Assembly (NCBI GenBank): GCA_023374025.1
Contig: SIJG01000054.1
Coordinates: forward strand, 603,949 to 667,948
Source: Heterodera schachtii
Taxonomy: Eukaryota; Nematoda; Chromadorea; Rhabditida; Heteroderidae
DNA length: 64,000 bases
Direction: 5' to 3'
Made by a program: the position numbers and the translations under genes. The notes under the pieces were generated by a model, which ran no database searches, was not told the DNA's origin, and saw only the letters and a program-made list of their open reading frames with translations. Below, in pieces: positions 21,079-31,770 of the stretch (positions are counted from its first letter, which is position 1; each line of letters starts with the position of its first letter).

Positions 21079-22965
21079 TCAACGCACAACGCAAAGTACC
21101 ATCGCGCTTTGGGACAAGAACAATTGGCTTGCCCAAGGTGAGCTGGATGGACGAATGAGACCACGTCCCATATAATCTTGGACCATTTCAGCCACTTTTC
21201 CGCGGTATGCGTACGGGATTGGGCGCATTCGACTTCGGATTGGTTCTGCGTCTTTTGTATCGATCGCATGTTGGACCAAATTAGTCTGTGTTAACTCCCA
21301 ATCATTGACAGCAAAAATGTGTTCAAACTCCTTGATCAGAATTTGCAATTTTTGCTTTTCTTCTCCACGTAAGTTGTCCGTTTTTTCGTGCCAGATTTGC
21401 TGGAATTCTTTTGAATTCGCACAATTTAATTGGATTCCACTTTTAGATTGGAACGAATTTTGGCCTTCATCGCTTTGGCCTGTCAATGCGAACAACATTG
21501 AATCATTCAATTCACGCGGATTCTTAAAATGCTCAAATTGTCCAACAATCTCATCCTTTTCCAATGTAATCGGAAGTGCAGCGAAATTGGTGATCGGTGC
21601 GATAAATTTTCCGTTATTTGGATTTACAACCGCCGGCTCAATTCTGATCACATTTTTTGTATCATTGGATGGAAAAATTGCCAATTCGTTTTCTTCCTTC
21701 GTTGAACTTGTCATTTCAACAAGTGTAGTGGCTAACGGCATTAAATTCGTTTTGAAAATCACGTGAACCGAGTTTTCGCCGTTCACATTTTGCTTGAAAT
21801 CGACCATCGTTTTTGACAACTCGTCAAAAATTTTGAACCCTAACTCCGAAAGTGAGTTGGTTCCGAATAGTAAATCGTAACCAAAAGATGTTTGGGCTAC
21901 GTGAAGACGCACTTGCACTGTTCTTTCCTTTCTTTTAACAGGCAAAGTGACAACACCGTAACATTTGACCTCTTTTCCATTTATGTCTATGACACGTGCG
22001 ATTTGCCGATCCGGCTTCAAAAACTCCTTGTTCAATGTCGAGATACTCAAAATTTTGTTGAAAAATTTTACAGAAATTAGTGAAATCTGTGCACCGCCAT
22101 CAAGCATCGCGTCTGCGTTTTGCTCCAAAATTGAGACCTTTACTAACATAATTTTGCCAACAGCAATGCCTTTCTTTTCCGCTTTTCCACAATTCTCATT
22201 TTCCGCCCATTGGTCAAACAATTTGGACACTTCTTCACTTGCAGTTTTAATTGCACCAACCAAGACATTCGAATTCGACACCGCAGTAGAATCTTCCGGT
22301 TGTTGCACCAAAAAGTTTTGGCGTAAGAAGTTTCGCGATTGTTGGGTATGATTTGGAAAATTTTGTTGCGGATTTTTGTTATCATTTGCAATGGGAGTCC
22401 TGTTGGCACCCGTTGCCGAGGAATTGTATTGTTGTGGGGCAAAATTTGTTTGATCGCGCCGTGGGAGATGACAATTGCGAGAAATATGCCCTTGCTGGCC
22501 GCAATTGTAGCATTTGAAAACCCCAAAAGGTGTATTCTGTCTTTCGTTTTCGTTGGTTCGTCTTAAAAAAGGTTCGGGCTGATTCGGTGGTCGAAAATTT
22601 ATTTGCCGACGCTGATCAAAATTTTGCCGAAAATTTGTGTCTTTTTGCTCGGCTGCTTTTGCGGATTTTTGTGTGATCTCCGCGCGAGCTGCCATGGCCA
22701 CGAATTCGTCAAAGATCATGTCGGGTTTGCGTGCCAGTTCCAAAGTGAGTGCCAAATCCGGATTTTTGAGTGAGCGGATGAGGTGTCGGATCGAATAATC
22801 ATCATATGAATGTTCGCCGAGCCCGGGGTAGGCCCTTCGCACTAACGATGAGACTCGGTCCGCCAAATCGTCAATGCTTTCTCCGTTCCTTCTGCGGACA
22901 CCTGCCATCAACTCATCAAAAGCACAGGTTGACTTCGCATCCGTTGAATCGAGTTGTTGTTTCAT
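21079..22965 (-). CDS. E1 Gag C-terminus, zinc knuckle, protease, start of reverse transcriptase
   Basis: 628 codons. Residues 1-100 are the second half of a capsid-like domain. A CCHC knuckle lies at 152-165. The protease region has LDGGAQISLIS at 288-298, so the motif is D289-G-G-A where D-(S/T)-G-A is usual. Reverse transcriptase begins near 580 (RPIPYAYRGKV, GRGLIRPSSSPWAS). A one-base loss near 21131 then throws the frame off before the conserved block, and E2 interrupts it at 21076. The ATG is not a natural start, because the capsid continues upstream in the frame ending at 22962. Confidence 0.85.
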   Translation of the reverse strand: MKQQLDSTDAKSTCAFDELMAGVRRRNGESIDDLADRVSSLVRRAYPGLGEHSYDDYSIRHLIRSLKNPDLALTLELARKPDMIFDEFVAMAARAEITQKSAKAAEQKDTNFRQNFDQRRQINFRPPNQPEPFLRRTNENERQNTPFGVFKCYNCGQQGHISRNCHLPRRDQTNFAPQQYNSSATGANRTPIANDNKNPQQNFPNHTQQSRNFLRQNFLVQQPEDSTAVSNSNVLVGAIKTASEEVSKLFDQWAENENCGKAEKKGIAVGKIMLVKVSILEQNADAMLDGGAQISLISVKFFNKILSISTLNKEFLKPDRQIARVIDINGKEVKCYGVVTLPVKRKERTVQVRLHVAQTSFGYDLLFGTNSLSELGFKIFDELSKTMVDFKQNVNGENSVHVIFKTNLMPLATTLVEMTSSTKEENELAIFPSNDTKNVIRIEPAVVNPNNGKFIAPITNFAALPITLEKDEIVGQFEHFKNPRELNDSMLFALTGQSDEGQNSFQSKSGIQLNCANSKEFQQIWHEKTDNLRGEEKQKLQILIKEFEHIFAVNDWELTQTNLVQHAIDTKDAEPIRSRMRPIPYAYRGKVAEMVQDYMGRGLIRPSSSPWASQLFLSQSAMVLCVVR

Positions 22966-24203
22966 CGCTCTTCGGATATTTTCATATCGGAAGGATTGTT
23001 GGCAACGGCGGAATTGTATGCGCGTTCTGCCCTACCCGAGCATTTCGACTTTAACGCGCTTAAGCGCTTTTCGTTAGGCCAATCTTCGCTAACTGCATCC
23101 AACTGGCGAAAAAAGGCGTTCACTTCGTCCGCTCCGGCGTTTCCTCTCAGCTCTGGCAAATGGTGGAGTGTCATTGAGTACGAGAAATTGTCAAGACTTT
23201 TAATGGTCTGCGCCATTATCATGTTGTGGTCGGCTTGGTTACTCTGATAGTAACGATTTTGTTCATTCGCGGGGTTTATTTGCCCAAAATTTCCATCCCG
23301 GGGGTTTGTGCCTTTCTGGAATGGCAAATGGTCATGCCTCGCATAAGCAATTTGGTTGTGGACCTGTTGGCCCCTTTCTGTATGTTGAAAAGTTTGCGGA
23401 TGTTGGTTTCGACCAATGTTCGCATCACCGTTGAAATTGGCTGACACAGGACCCTGGATGCGATTTGGTGCCGCAGGAGCAAATTGTTGCTGTAACTGCG
23501 CTTGATATTGCACTACGGTCGGTTTTACTGCAACCGGCTGCGTATAGACCGTATGAAGTTGTTGGATAACGCGCGGTTGCGTATAGTGTGCAGTTGGCTG
23601 ACCACCGGTGACAGACGCATTGATGGCGCGATTTGGAAAACTCGGCGGTAAATGGTGACCCCTATTCTCGACTCTATCCACATTAAAATACGCGTGGCGC
23701 GTTGATTCGAATAGCGGTGCGTTCGGTGGAGGCCTTTCCCTGACCCAACTATCTTCAAAATCTTCTTCATTTCTTTCAAAAAGGTGGCCAATCGGTGGCA
23801 AATTCCTTATTTCACCACCATTTATTTCTCCCACATTTCTTCCAAAATTTTCGAGACGTCCCGAACCTGCATTAACCATTGGCGCCACCAACGCTAACTG
23901 TTCGGACATCCTTTCTTCGTTTGCTGCCGGATCAAATTCACCAAATTCGTGCGGGTCCACTTCCAAAAGTCGGTGTCTCAGCTGCGTTTCACTCAAAATG
24001 CTGCCGTCTCCTGAAACATCATTTACCGGGTTAATCGGTTCATTCAGGTTTCTCATTTCATTTTGCTCAGAAACCGGAATCAAAATCTCTATATTTTGTT
24101 GCTGGTTAACCGGTGCCCGAATTTGTTTTCCCTCGTTGTTCAAAATTATTCCCTGCTGCCGAGTTCTCTGGCGAGTTAAGTGTGGCGAGCGTGTAATAAC
24201 CAT
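22962..24203 (-). CDS. E1 Gag, N-terminal part
   Basis: 413 codons from an ATG about 370 nt inside the 5' LTR. The first 300 residues are rich in Gln, Asn and Pro without recognisable folds. From about 320 a capsid-like domain begins (LDNFSYSMTLHHLPELRG, VNAFFRQLDAVSEDW). It is cut at 22962, where sense continues in the overlapping frame of the next ORF (ATGA overlap). Because the break falls inside the capsid, I read it as a one-base deletion, not a gag-pol recoding site. Confidence 0.8.
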   Translation of the reverse strand: MVITRSPHLTRQRTRQQGIILNNEGKQIRAPVNQQQNIEILIPVSEQNEMRNLNEPINPVNDVSGDGSILSETQLRHRLLEVDPHEFGEFDPAANEERMSEQLALVAPMVNAGSGRLENFGRNVGEINGGEIRNLPPIGHLFERNEEDFEDSWVRERPPPNAPLFESTRHAYFNVDRVENRGHHLPPSFPNRAINASVTGGQPTAHYTQPRVIQQLHTVYTQPVAVKPTVVQYQAQLQQQFAPAAPNRIQGPVSANFNGDANIGRNQHPQTFQHTERGQQVHNQIAYARHDHLPFQKGTNPRDGNFGQINPANEQNRYYQSNQADHNMIMAQTIKSLDNFSYSMTLHHLPELRGNAGADEVNAFFRQLDAVSEDWPNEKRLSALKSKCSGRAERAYNSAVANNPSDMKISEER

Positions 24204-24555
24204 TCGTTTTCAACCGTCTTGGTTCTCGAATTTTTCACACAAAAATCTTCGGTTTAACCGTCTTGGTTCTGCCGAATTCAAACACTTTTTTAACCGTCTT
24301 GGTTCTCAAAAATGCAGCGGTGAACTTAGTCGGAAATGTCGCGGTGAATTGTAGAATCGCTTTATCTCAGTCTTTGAGCGAAGCGAAGGTAATGGCGAGT
24401 GTTGTTCCCAGTCTTTGGGCTCAAACAACAAGAAGAAAACAATCTGTCGCTCCCCAGTCTTTGGGCAAAAGCAACGAGATGAAATGCCGACTTCGAATTG
24501 AAGCGACAAAATTCCTATCCCCCGTTGAAACAAAAGGCAAAATGAGCTTACTCAG

Positions 24556-24573
24556 TTGAGTCCAGGAGCGCCA
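24556..24573 (-). other. E1 primer-binding site
   Basis: On the sense strand TGGCGCTCCTGGACTCAA follows the 5' LTR with no gap. The primer tRNA would end in AGTCCAGGAGCGCCA. This places the LTR boundary at 24574. Confidence 0.82.
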
Positions 24574-24922
24574 CGTAGAACAAAATTTGGGGCGGGGATG
24601 TGCTCGAACGTCTTCGGCTTGGCCGGGGTTGCAATTGACCACGGCGTAAAAAGACAAAGGCACAACGAATGAGAAAACTCTTAATCAAATCAATTCAACA
24701 AATTAAAACAATCCAATTTATTTAAGTCCGAAGCCGATGAATAATATCAAAATAAATTAAGAGACCACAATTTGATGATGAGAAGAAAAAGCACAAAATT
24801 ACCAATTACATAAAATTACGGAATAATGTCATCGGGGAAAGTGAACAATTAACCAAAAATAATGAAAACAAAATGCCAAATTTAAAATATTTAAATCAAA
24901 AACGAATTGTCTTTATAGCACA
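24574..24922 (-). repeat. E1 5' LTR
   Basis: 349 bp, near-identical to 13105-13453. It is followed by the TTGC target duplication. Confidence 0.92.
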
Positions 24923-24926
24923 TTGC

Positions 24927-27900
24927 TTCTTAGAAGCATAAATTAAAAGGAAGATAAGGAAAAAATTTGATGGGTTTGTGGTGGTTTTATTAATATTATT
25001 TATAATTGCAAACCCATAAACGCACAAATTAACACTTTTTATTTAAAAATAAAATGATAAATGATTACGATATTTTTTGATATATTTATACAATAGAAGT
25101 ACTTAGAAATTTAAAATTTTAATGTTTTTATTTAAACAAATGCAAAAATTCATTTTCTTATAATAAATTGAATTTTATTAAATATTTTACTTTTAAAATG
25201 ATATTTGATTTTTTTTTCATAATTTGGTCGAACCCTATTAGAATAGTCGCTTTATTTATGTAAGCTTAATTTAATAGATTCATAACAAATCTGACTTTTA
25301 TGAGTCCAATCAGACTATATGAGTCCAATAAAATATTTATAGCAAAATATGCAAATAAAATGAATCAAAATTGCATAATACAGACATTAAAAAACTGACT
25401 TCTTAGCGACGCGTGAAACGATTGAGAAAAACTAACTTTATATAATTATATATTTTCATTTTCAAAATGTTAAAGTATATTTGGAGATGTTAAGTTTTAT
25501 TAATTTTTAAACTCATTTTTTCTACGTATAACTAATTTATTGGTAAATGGTTGAGTGAGTTATTTGGTTGTATTGTTGTGAAATTTGAAATATAGAGTAT
25601 TAAATGCACGCAGAATAAATGGCAATCAAATTATTTAAATATTTGTGACATTTATTTTTTAAATTTTTTTTATTTTCAGCATTTTTGTAAATATTTTAAT
25701 CAACCTAATTATATGACTGATTTTGTACTAATTTTTGAGTTTTATCCAGATATATGATGATTTTTAGCTATATTAACCTTTTATATTTTTTATGCACCGA
25801 CTGCGCCTCGGCTTGTCGCACAATTTGGCCTTGATATAGCCAGCCCGGTAGCGAGGGATGTCCACTTTCGAATGCCGCTCGCCAGTACGGTCTATGCCTG
25901 TTAAAGTATATTTCATTTTATTTTAATAGAATTTGATATAACCAATTTATTCCGCCATAAAATTATGTAAGCTGAATAATACAAAACTAATTTAATAAAA
26001 AACTTTTTACATTGTTTAAGAAAACAAGATTTTATTATGGATATTTAGAAATATTATTTAAGCCAATATTTTCCATTATATCACTTGTCTAACATGAATT
26101 TTTCAAATTGATCGCTTTTCATTTATTATAGTTGCATTATTTTCAGAAATAGTTCACATATTTCATAAAATTAGTATTATTCATGAACTAACAAATTGTT
26201 TTTCATGTCGTTTGATTATAGTATAAAATTGGTTATCATATTCATTTTTAGGCTTGTTAACTCCGCTGTTAGCATTTTTTACTTTTCAATATTTGTTTAG
26301 TAATTTATATTTCTGTTTTATTTAAAGTTTTTAATGTTATTTTTCTTTTATTTTTTAGCTAATGATTATTTAGAGTTAGAATTTTCATATTTTTTTTTGT
26401 TCATGTTATGTATTTATATTTTTTCAAGTATATCTATTATACACAGGAAAAACTTAAGCTTTATATTAGACAAAAATCACTTTTATGTTATGCAAAAAAT
26501 AATAAAAGGCATTTGACTATATTTTTAGGTATTATATAAAGAATTTATGTAATTTAATTGTCGCGTATGAATAAACTAATAAATTTATGAAAATCTAATC
26601 CAAAACTTGGTCGACGCAAAATTATTAATTTAATGGTATATGCTTCAATACTTTAGTCGGTCGGGAAGAAGCACTTTAATAAAAAAGAACCTTAAAATGT
26701 CTTTAATAGAATCTTTTAATTTTAATTCAGTTTACACAGAATTTTAAATTATCAAATTGCTTTTAAAATTTGCATCTTGTGAGATTAATTTTTATACCGA
26801 GTCAAATTCACATCTCTTAAACGTCCATTGAAAATTTTTTTTCATAATTTTGAATTCTTTAAAGTAATCTGAAATTTGAGTTTTTAAATTCCTTTTAAAA
26901 TAAATAAAATTTTACCGAATTTATAAAAGTGTATAAACTTACAAATTTAATATTAAATTATTTTATTTTCGAATTGATCTATGCCAAATTGCTATAACGA
27001 ATTAAGATACACCTTTAGAACTATTTTTTAAAATTAATAAATAAGTTAATTATTTATTAAATTATTTTTAAATGATTTTTTCGAAAATACATAAACCAAC
27101 AAAAATATGTTATTTGGTAAATTACATTTTAAATGTCATGATTTAAAGATAAAAGATAAATACAAAATTAATAAATTAAAGATGGAGTTTTAATGCTATT
27201 TTATATTTGTATTCACTCACATGAGATTGAGTCACTAGGATTAAAAAATGTAAAAATTTTCGGCCTTTGATCAAATTATAACACATTTTTTTATAATTTT
27301 ATTGATTTCACATATAATTTGAGAGAAAATTAATTAAAACATGTAAATTTTTAGATTGGTCATCATAAAAAATTATTTTGTTTACTTTTAATTTTTTATC
27401 TGTAACAGGCATAAATTCAATTAGTCAATATATAATTAGAGGTTCTGTTTTTTAAATCATAGATGAATATATATTATACATTTGTATCACTAGAATTATC
27501 ATGCCTCACATCTATGTATTTGCGTTTCTAATTCTTTGCATAATTTTAAATAAGTATTTATGGTTTGTAAACCATTTTATAATGATTGGCATTTTGGGTG
27601 TAGGACTTTCTGATTTAATGTTTGCATTATACTAATAAATAAAGATCGTTATATGTTCTTTTTAAGTTCTTTTAATAATGTACAAGGCTTTTTATTGCTT
27701 AAACGTTTATAAGAAAAATTTTTTATTTTATTATAATTATCTCTCGTAAATTCGGTCGTAAGAAGATGGCGAAAATAATAAAAAGGATATTTTATATGTA
27801 CAGAAAGAATTAACATAATGGATTTTCTTTATTAACTTTTATTCGATTTCATGGCAAGCAATTAGAAATTAGTTCGTTGTTTAAATTCTAAGATTCTATT

Positions 27901-28099
27901 TCATAGCACTAAAACAAAGAAATAAAACACATCAACAAATATTTATTTAAATTTAACTTTTTAAATTAGTTTCATGTCGTTAATATGTATATTAATAGCA
28001 CATTTTTAGTTTGTGATTGAATCTGATTTAATTTAGCTTAATCATTTATTGAAAATATTGTAATTGTTTATTTTTAAAATTATATTTTTCATATTCTAC
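24927..28099. other. AT-rich intergenic region
   Basis: No credible exon except the GC-rich island at 25795-25910, listed separately. The frame at 26334-26516 is a run of hydrophobic codons from T-rich DNA. Confidence 0.5.
25795..25910. other. GC-rich island, possible gene or transposon fragment
   Basis: About 110 bp near 55-60% GC in DNA that is otherwise about 20% GC. It is open in a plus frame (APRLVAQFGLDIASPVARD) ending at a TAA, and in a minus frame (RTGERHSKVDIPRYRAGYIK). Neither was recognised and no splice sites frame it. It may be a stranded exon, a transferred fragment or a repeat. Confidence 0.35.
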
Positions 28100-30594
28100 A
28101 ACAATCATGTCCCATTCTACTGAATTTTGTTTTCATTTTTCATATACATAAATTTTCTTAAGGATTTCAGTTACGCACAGCATTTTATCTTTTGAAGGTT
28201 TAAAATACAATATTTTAGGTATTAGTCTGAGCTTTTTTTTATAAAATAATTTAATAATTTTTTTATGTAGTTTATGCTTGAAAGCTTTCATTTTATCTTT
28301 ATAAATTTATGCAGTCTCTTCGAATTTAAAAGTATTTCTATTTGACTTATTTAAATTTTTTGTATAAATGCTGTTTTAATATTTTATCCCACCTTTAGAA
28401 ATGTTTTAAAAAATAATTAAATTTTTAAATGTTTTGTTTAATTAGAAATTTGCTTCTCAATCACAAATGGCAATTGACGAGTGAATTTAAGGTACAAATA
28501 GGTCAAATGACACCACTCACCTTGTTTAGGTTCTGGGAACATTAAAAAAGAAAATATTTTAAATTTGTTAATTACAATTTGTTTGGCAAATGGTTATAAA
28601 ATTTTTGGTTTAAAATATTTTTGTTTTTTAATTTAATTTTAAAAATAGCAATTTCAACGTTGTATCGGTTCTTCTTTGTTTATAATATTTTAATGTTTTT
28701 AAACTTTACTTTTGAATTAAAATATAATTAATGACTATAATACAACAGCGATACCCATAAATATGTTGCATTTTACATTTTATATGAAGCTACCGAATTT
28801 TTTTTTCAAGAAATCTCGATGGATACAATATTTTGTATCAAAAATACCAGAAGATTTACTCTTTTATTTTAAAAATGTTAAAAAAGAAATCGCCGGAAAA
28901 TAAGCGATAAGATTATTCTTTCACGGTCAAAAGGTCCTCGACATTGATGTATTTGGTTTTATTTGATAAATTTAACGCTTAGAATAAGTTATTGTTCAAT
29001 TTTATTTTGTTTTTTGTTTTTAAATTTTTCCGAGTTTGAGTTCATAAATTATTTTTATTTTAAAAATTACTAAACATAAAATTGATAATTATAACTAATA
29101 TTATCCTTTCTCAAATTATATTTTTGGTAAGCATTTTCGTATTTTAGTGGTCTTATTTTATTTTATTCTCATTTTTATAATTATCTAAGTCGCCAAGACG
29201 CAATTCAAAAAATAATATTCAATTAATTAGTAAATTTACAAATTATTAAAAATTTGAGTTTCATGAGGAATATTTGTCATTTTATTTTTAATTGGTTGTT
29301 AAAAGCAACGTCTCCTGCAAGTTAAAGACTTTACAAAAACATATATTAATTTTTTATTCTAGAATTTCTTATTTTAAATTTAATAATCTTTTATTGCAAT
29401 TTTACAAAATTTTATTGCAATTGCCGACATGTTCGACATTAGTTTCCTTTCTTTGATTTTTGAAGAATAATATTTTCAATGAAAACATTTTTGAAAATTG
29501 AAATTCCATTTTCAAAAAAGAAATAATTACTACAGAAATGTTTTAAATTTAGCATTTATTTAATTAAATTTTTTGAAAATTTATTCATAAATATTTCTCT
29601 AATCCATATTTTTTCACCTTTAGTCCACCTTTGGTTTTTTGATATATATTCATTTTATTAGTATCACTCATTCCGATTTAAAAGCTTGTTAATTAATATC
29701 ATTTCTTATTATACCAAAGCATGTTTTAATTTTAAAAAATCTTACAATTAACAATATCAAATAGTATTATTTAAAGTTATATTGTTTTGAATCTATGATT
29801 CTTCCTCTTCTTTATTTATATTATAAATTGATTCGAGCCGCTCAGAATATGAAATGGCTAAATATGTATAGCTTTTAAATTCTTTTAAAAATTCAGAATT
29901 TGTTTTTAATCAATTTTTGATTTATTTTAGTCTTTTATTATAACCTTTAACTTTGAGAGTTATTTTATTTAAATGTAGATTAATTTTAACTTTTGCGAGT
30001 TACAGAAAGCCGGCTTTCATTAAATAATAATAAAATATTGATATTATATAGTTCTATCATTTTAAATTTTTACATTTTTCTTATTCATTCTGTAATTTTA
30101 CCGCGAAAGCTTTAATGACACAATTCCTTCCCAATCGAATTTTTATACCCGTTGAATATTTAATTCTTAAAATAATATATTTTTCTGTGAAGTTAATAAA
30201 AATATTATTAAAGGTTTGTTTATTTATTGAGCAAATTTTTTACTTTAAACTTAATGAAATAATTATTGATTTTTATATAATAATAAAAGAACACTAATGT
30301 TTATAAATCTCATAAACTCATTTTACTTTTTTATCTTCACTTTTGCATTTTTCTTTATTGCAATATTTTTAACAAACCAGAGTATAAAATTTTTTATTTT
30401 CTTTTAATTTTGTTTATTTTTTAATAGAGTGATTAAAAAAATTTTCTCATACACAATCTACATTCGTAAAACGATTCATTTATTTTTTACTTACAAGAGA
30501 ATTATAATAGAATAAGAATTTGTAAAATTTTTAATTAAATTTTATTCTTTATATTTCAACCCAAACTTTTTTATGTTTTACCATGACTTATAAA

Positions 30595-31228
30595 TAGGGA
30601 TCATTTATTTATGTAAGAAAAATCGCGAAATATGTAAATAAAATATGTATAAAAAACACTGAAATATGTATGAAATATGTACAAAAATCCAGAAATATGT
30701 AGTAAAATATGTAAATAAAATTTTTTAAATGCTGTTTTTCTGGAAAAAAATTCATTCTAAAGGGTGAAACAGGCACAAATTGCCATAAAAATGACCTAAA
30801 TAAGCTTAGAATTATCTTTTAGTAATTGAAAAATAATTTTTGGTATTCCATTTTTGAAAAAAAAAACTATTTTTTGGGGCACATTTTCAAAAAAAATTTT
30901 TTACTTTTCGCAAAAAATTTCTATAAATTCTCAAAATTTTTGAAAAAAATTGCGAAATTTTGGATATTTTTGGGGGTACTTCATAAAAAAATTCTCTAAA
31001 AATTCTTAAAAAATGCAAAATATGTACAAAAAAATGTGAAAAAGTCCAAAATATGTATAAAAATATGTACATATGTAATATGTAGAAAAATCCGAAAATA
31101 TGTAAAAATATGTAAATAAAAGTCCCAACTTTTGTTCGCAAACACAAAAAAGAAAGTGTTTTTCCTACTAATTAGGCTATGGAGAATCCAGGAAAAAAAC
31201 ATGTATTTACATAAAAAAATGATCCCTA
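30595..31228. mobile_element. hAT-type MITE, family A, copy 2
   Basis: 634 bp, ends TAGGGATCATTTATTTATGT and its near-perfect complement, with the 8-bp duplication CTTATAAA at 30587-30594 and 31229-31236. The interior matches the reverse complement of the 518-1013 element, including a shared CTCCAT(A/T)-type block near one end and many ATATGTAC words. Non-coding; frames at 30887-31202 are by-products. Confidence 0.82.
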
Positions 31229-31403
31229 CTTATAAAGTCACTAACTTATAAATTGATTTATTAATAAAAATTTTGTAAACGTGAAATAAATAGAGAAATC
31301 GATGAAAAAAAGTATAATTTTTGCTTCAATGCTGCTGCCTTTTTTTGTTCGTCCGTTCGTTTTTCTTCGCGTCGTATTCTGTTGAAATTTTTATTCAACA
31401 GAA

Positions 31404-31678
31404 GAGAAAATGAAAAAGAAGAAAAGAGAGGAAGAAGTGAGAAATGTGAGAGAGAAGAGGAGTGAGAGCAAGAAAAACGAAGAGAAGAGAGAGGAGAGAG
31501 ACAGAGGGGGAGGGAGAGACATAGAGACAGAAGAGATGGAGGGGGTGGAGATAGAGAGAGGAGAGAGAGAGAGGAGAGAGAGAAATATAGGGCGAGGGAG
31601 AGAGAAAGAGGGAGGGAGAGAGAGAGAGAGAGAGAGAAAGAGAGGGCGAGGGAGAGAGAATGAGAGAGAGAAAGAGAA
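31404..31678 (+). repeat. GA-rich microsatellite 1
   Basis: Irregular (GA)n/(GAGG)n. The conserved flank GCGCTGCTTCAAATTCATTT follows it, shared with the locus at 35340. The frames of about 110 codons on both strands are low-complexity Arg/Glu or Ser/Leu strings and not genes. Confidence 0.9.
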
Positions 31679-31770
31679 AACGCGCTGCTTCAAATTCATT
31701 TGTCTGATCTTCGGCACATTAACAGATAAGCAAAGAGCAATAAAACAAACTGCGAAATAGCAAACTTTTA

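Larger units (their letters stand above)
13105..24922 (-). mobile_element. E1: Ty3/gypsy LTR retrotransposon, interrupted by E2
   Basis: A minus-strand element with two 349-bp LTRs (13105-13453 and 24574-24922) that differ at only about two positions, implying recent insertion. A 4-bp duplication TTGC (13101-13104, 24923-24926) flanks it; ATTGC is 5 bp if the terminal A is counted. A PBS abuts the 5' LTR and a purine tract abuts the 3' LTR. Coding order on the minus strand is gag, zinc knuckle, protease, reverse transcriptase, RNase H, then a region with SGNH-hydrolase-like blocks. No integrase HHCC or DDE motifs were found. Element E2 lies within the reverse transcriptase. Several frame breaks make this copy unable to encode intact proteins. 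Base composition is much richer in GC than the flanks. Confidence 0.9.
28100..31770 (+). repeat. Mosaic duplication, copy A
   Basis: Blocks here recur at 33.87-35.98 kb: 28120-28170 with about 34620-34675, 28505-28640 with about 33875-34010, 30215-30375 with about 34685-34850, and 31316-31770 with about 35210-35975. Block order is partly rearranged, and this copy also holds the MITE at 30595. No coding exons; 30115-30297 is AT-driven. Confidence 0.5.

Noticed and set aside
31391..31760. Open frames of 108 and 116 codons on both strands
   Set aside because: They are produced by the GA microsatellite: low-complexity Arg/Glu and Ser/Leu strings with no domain.
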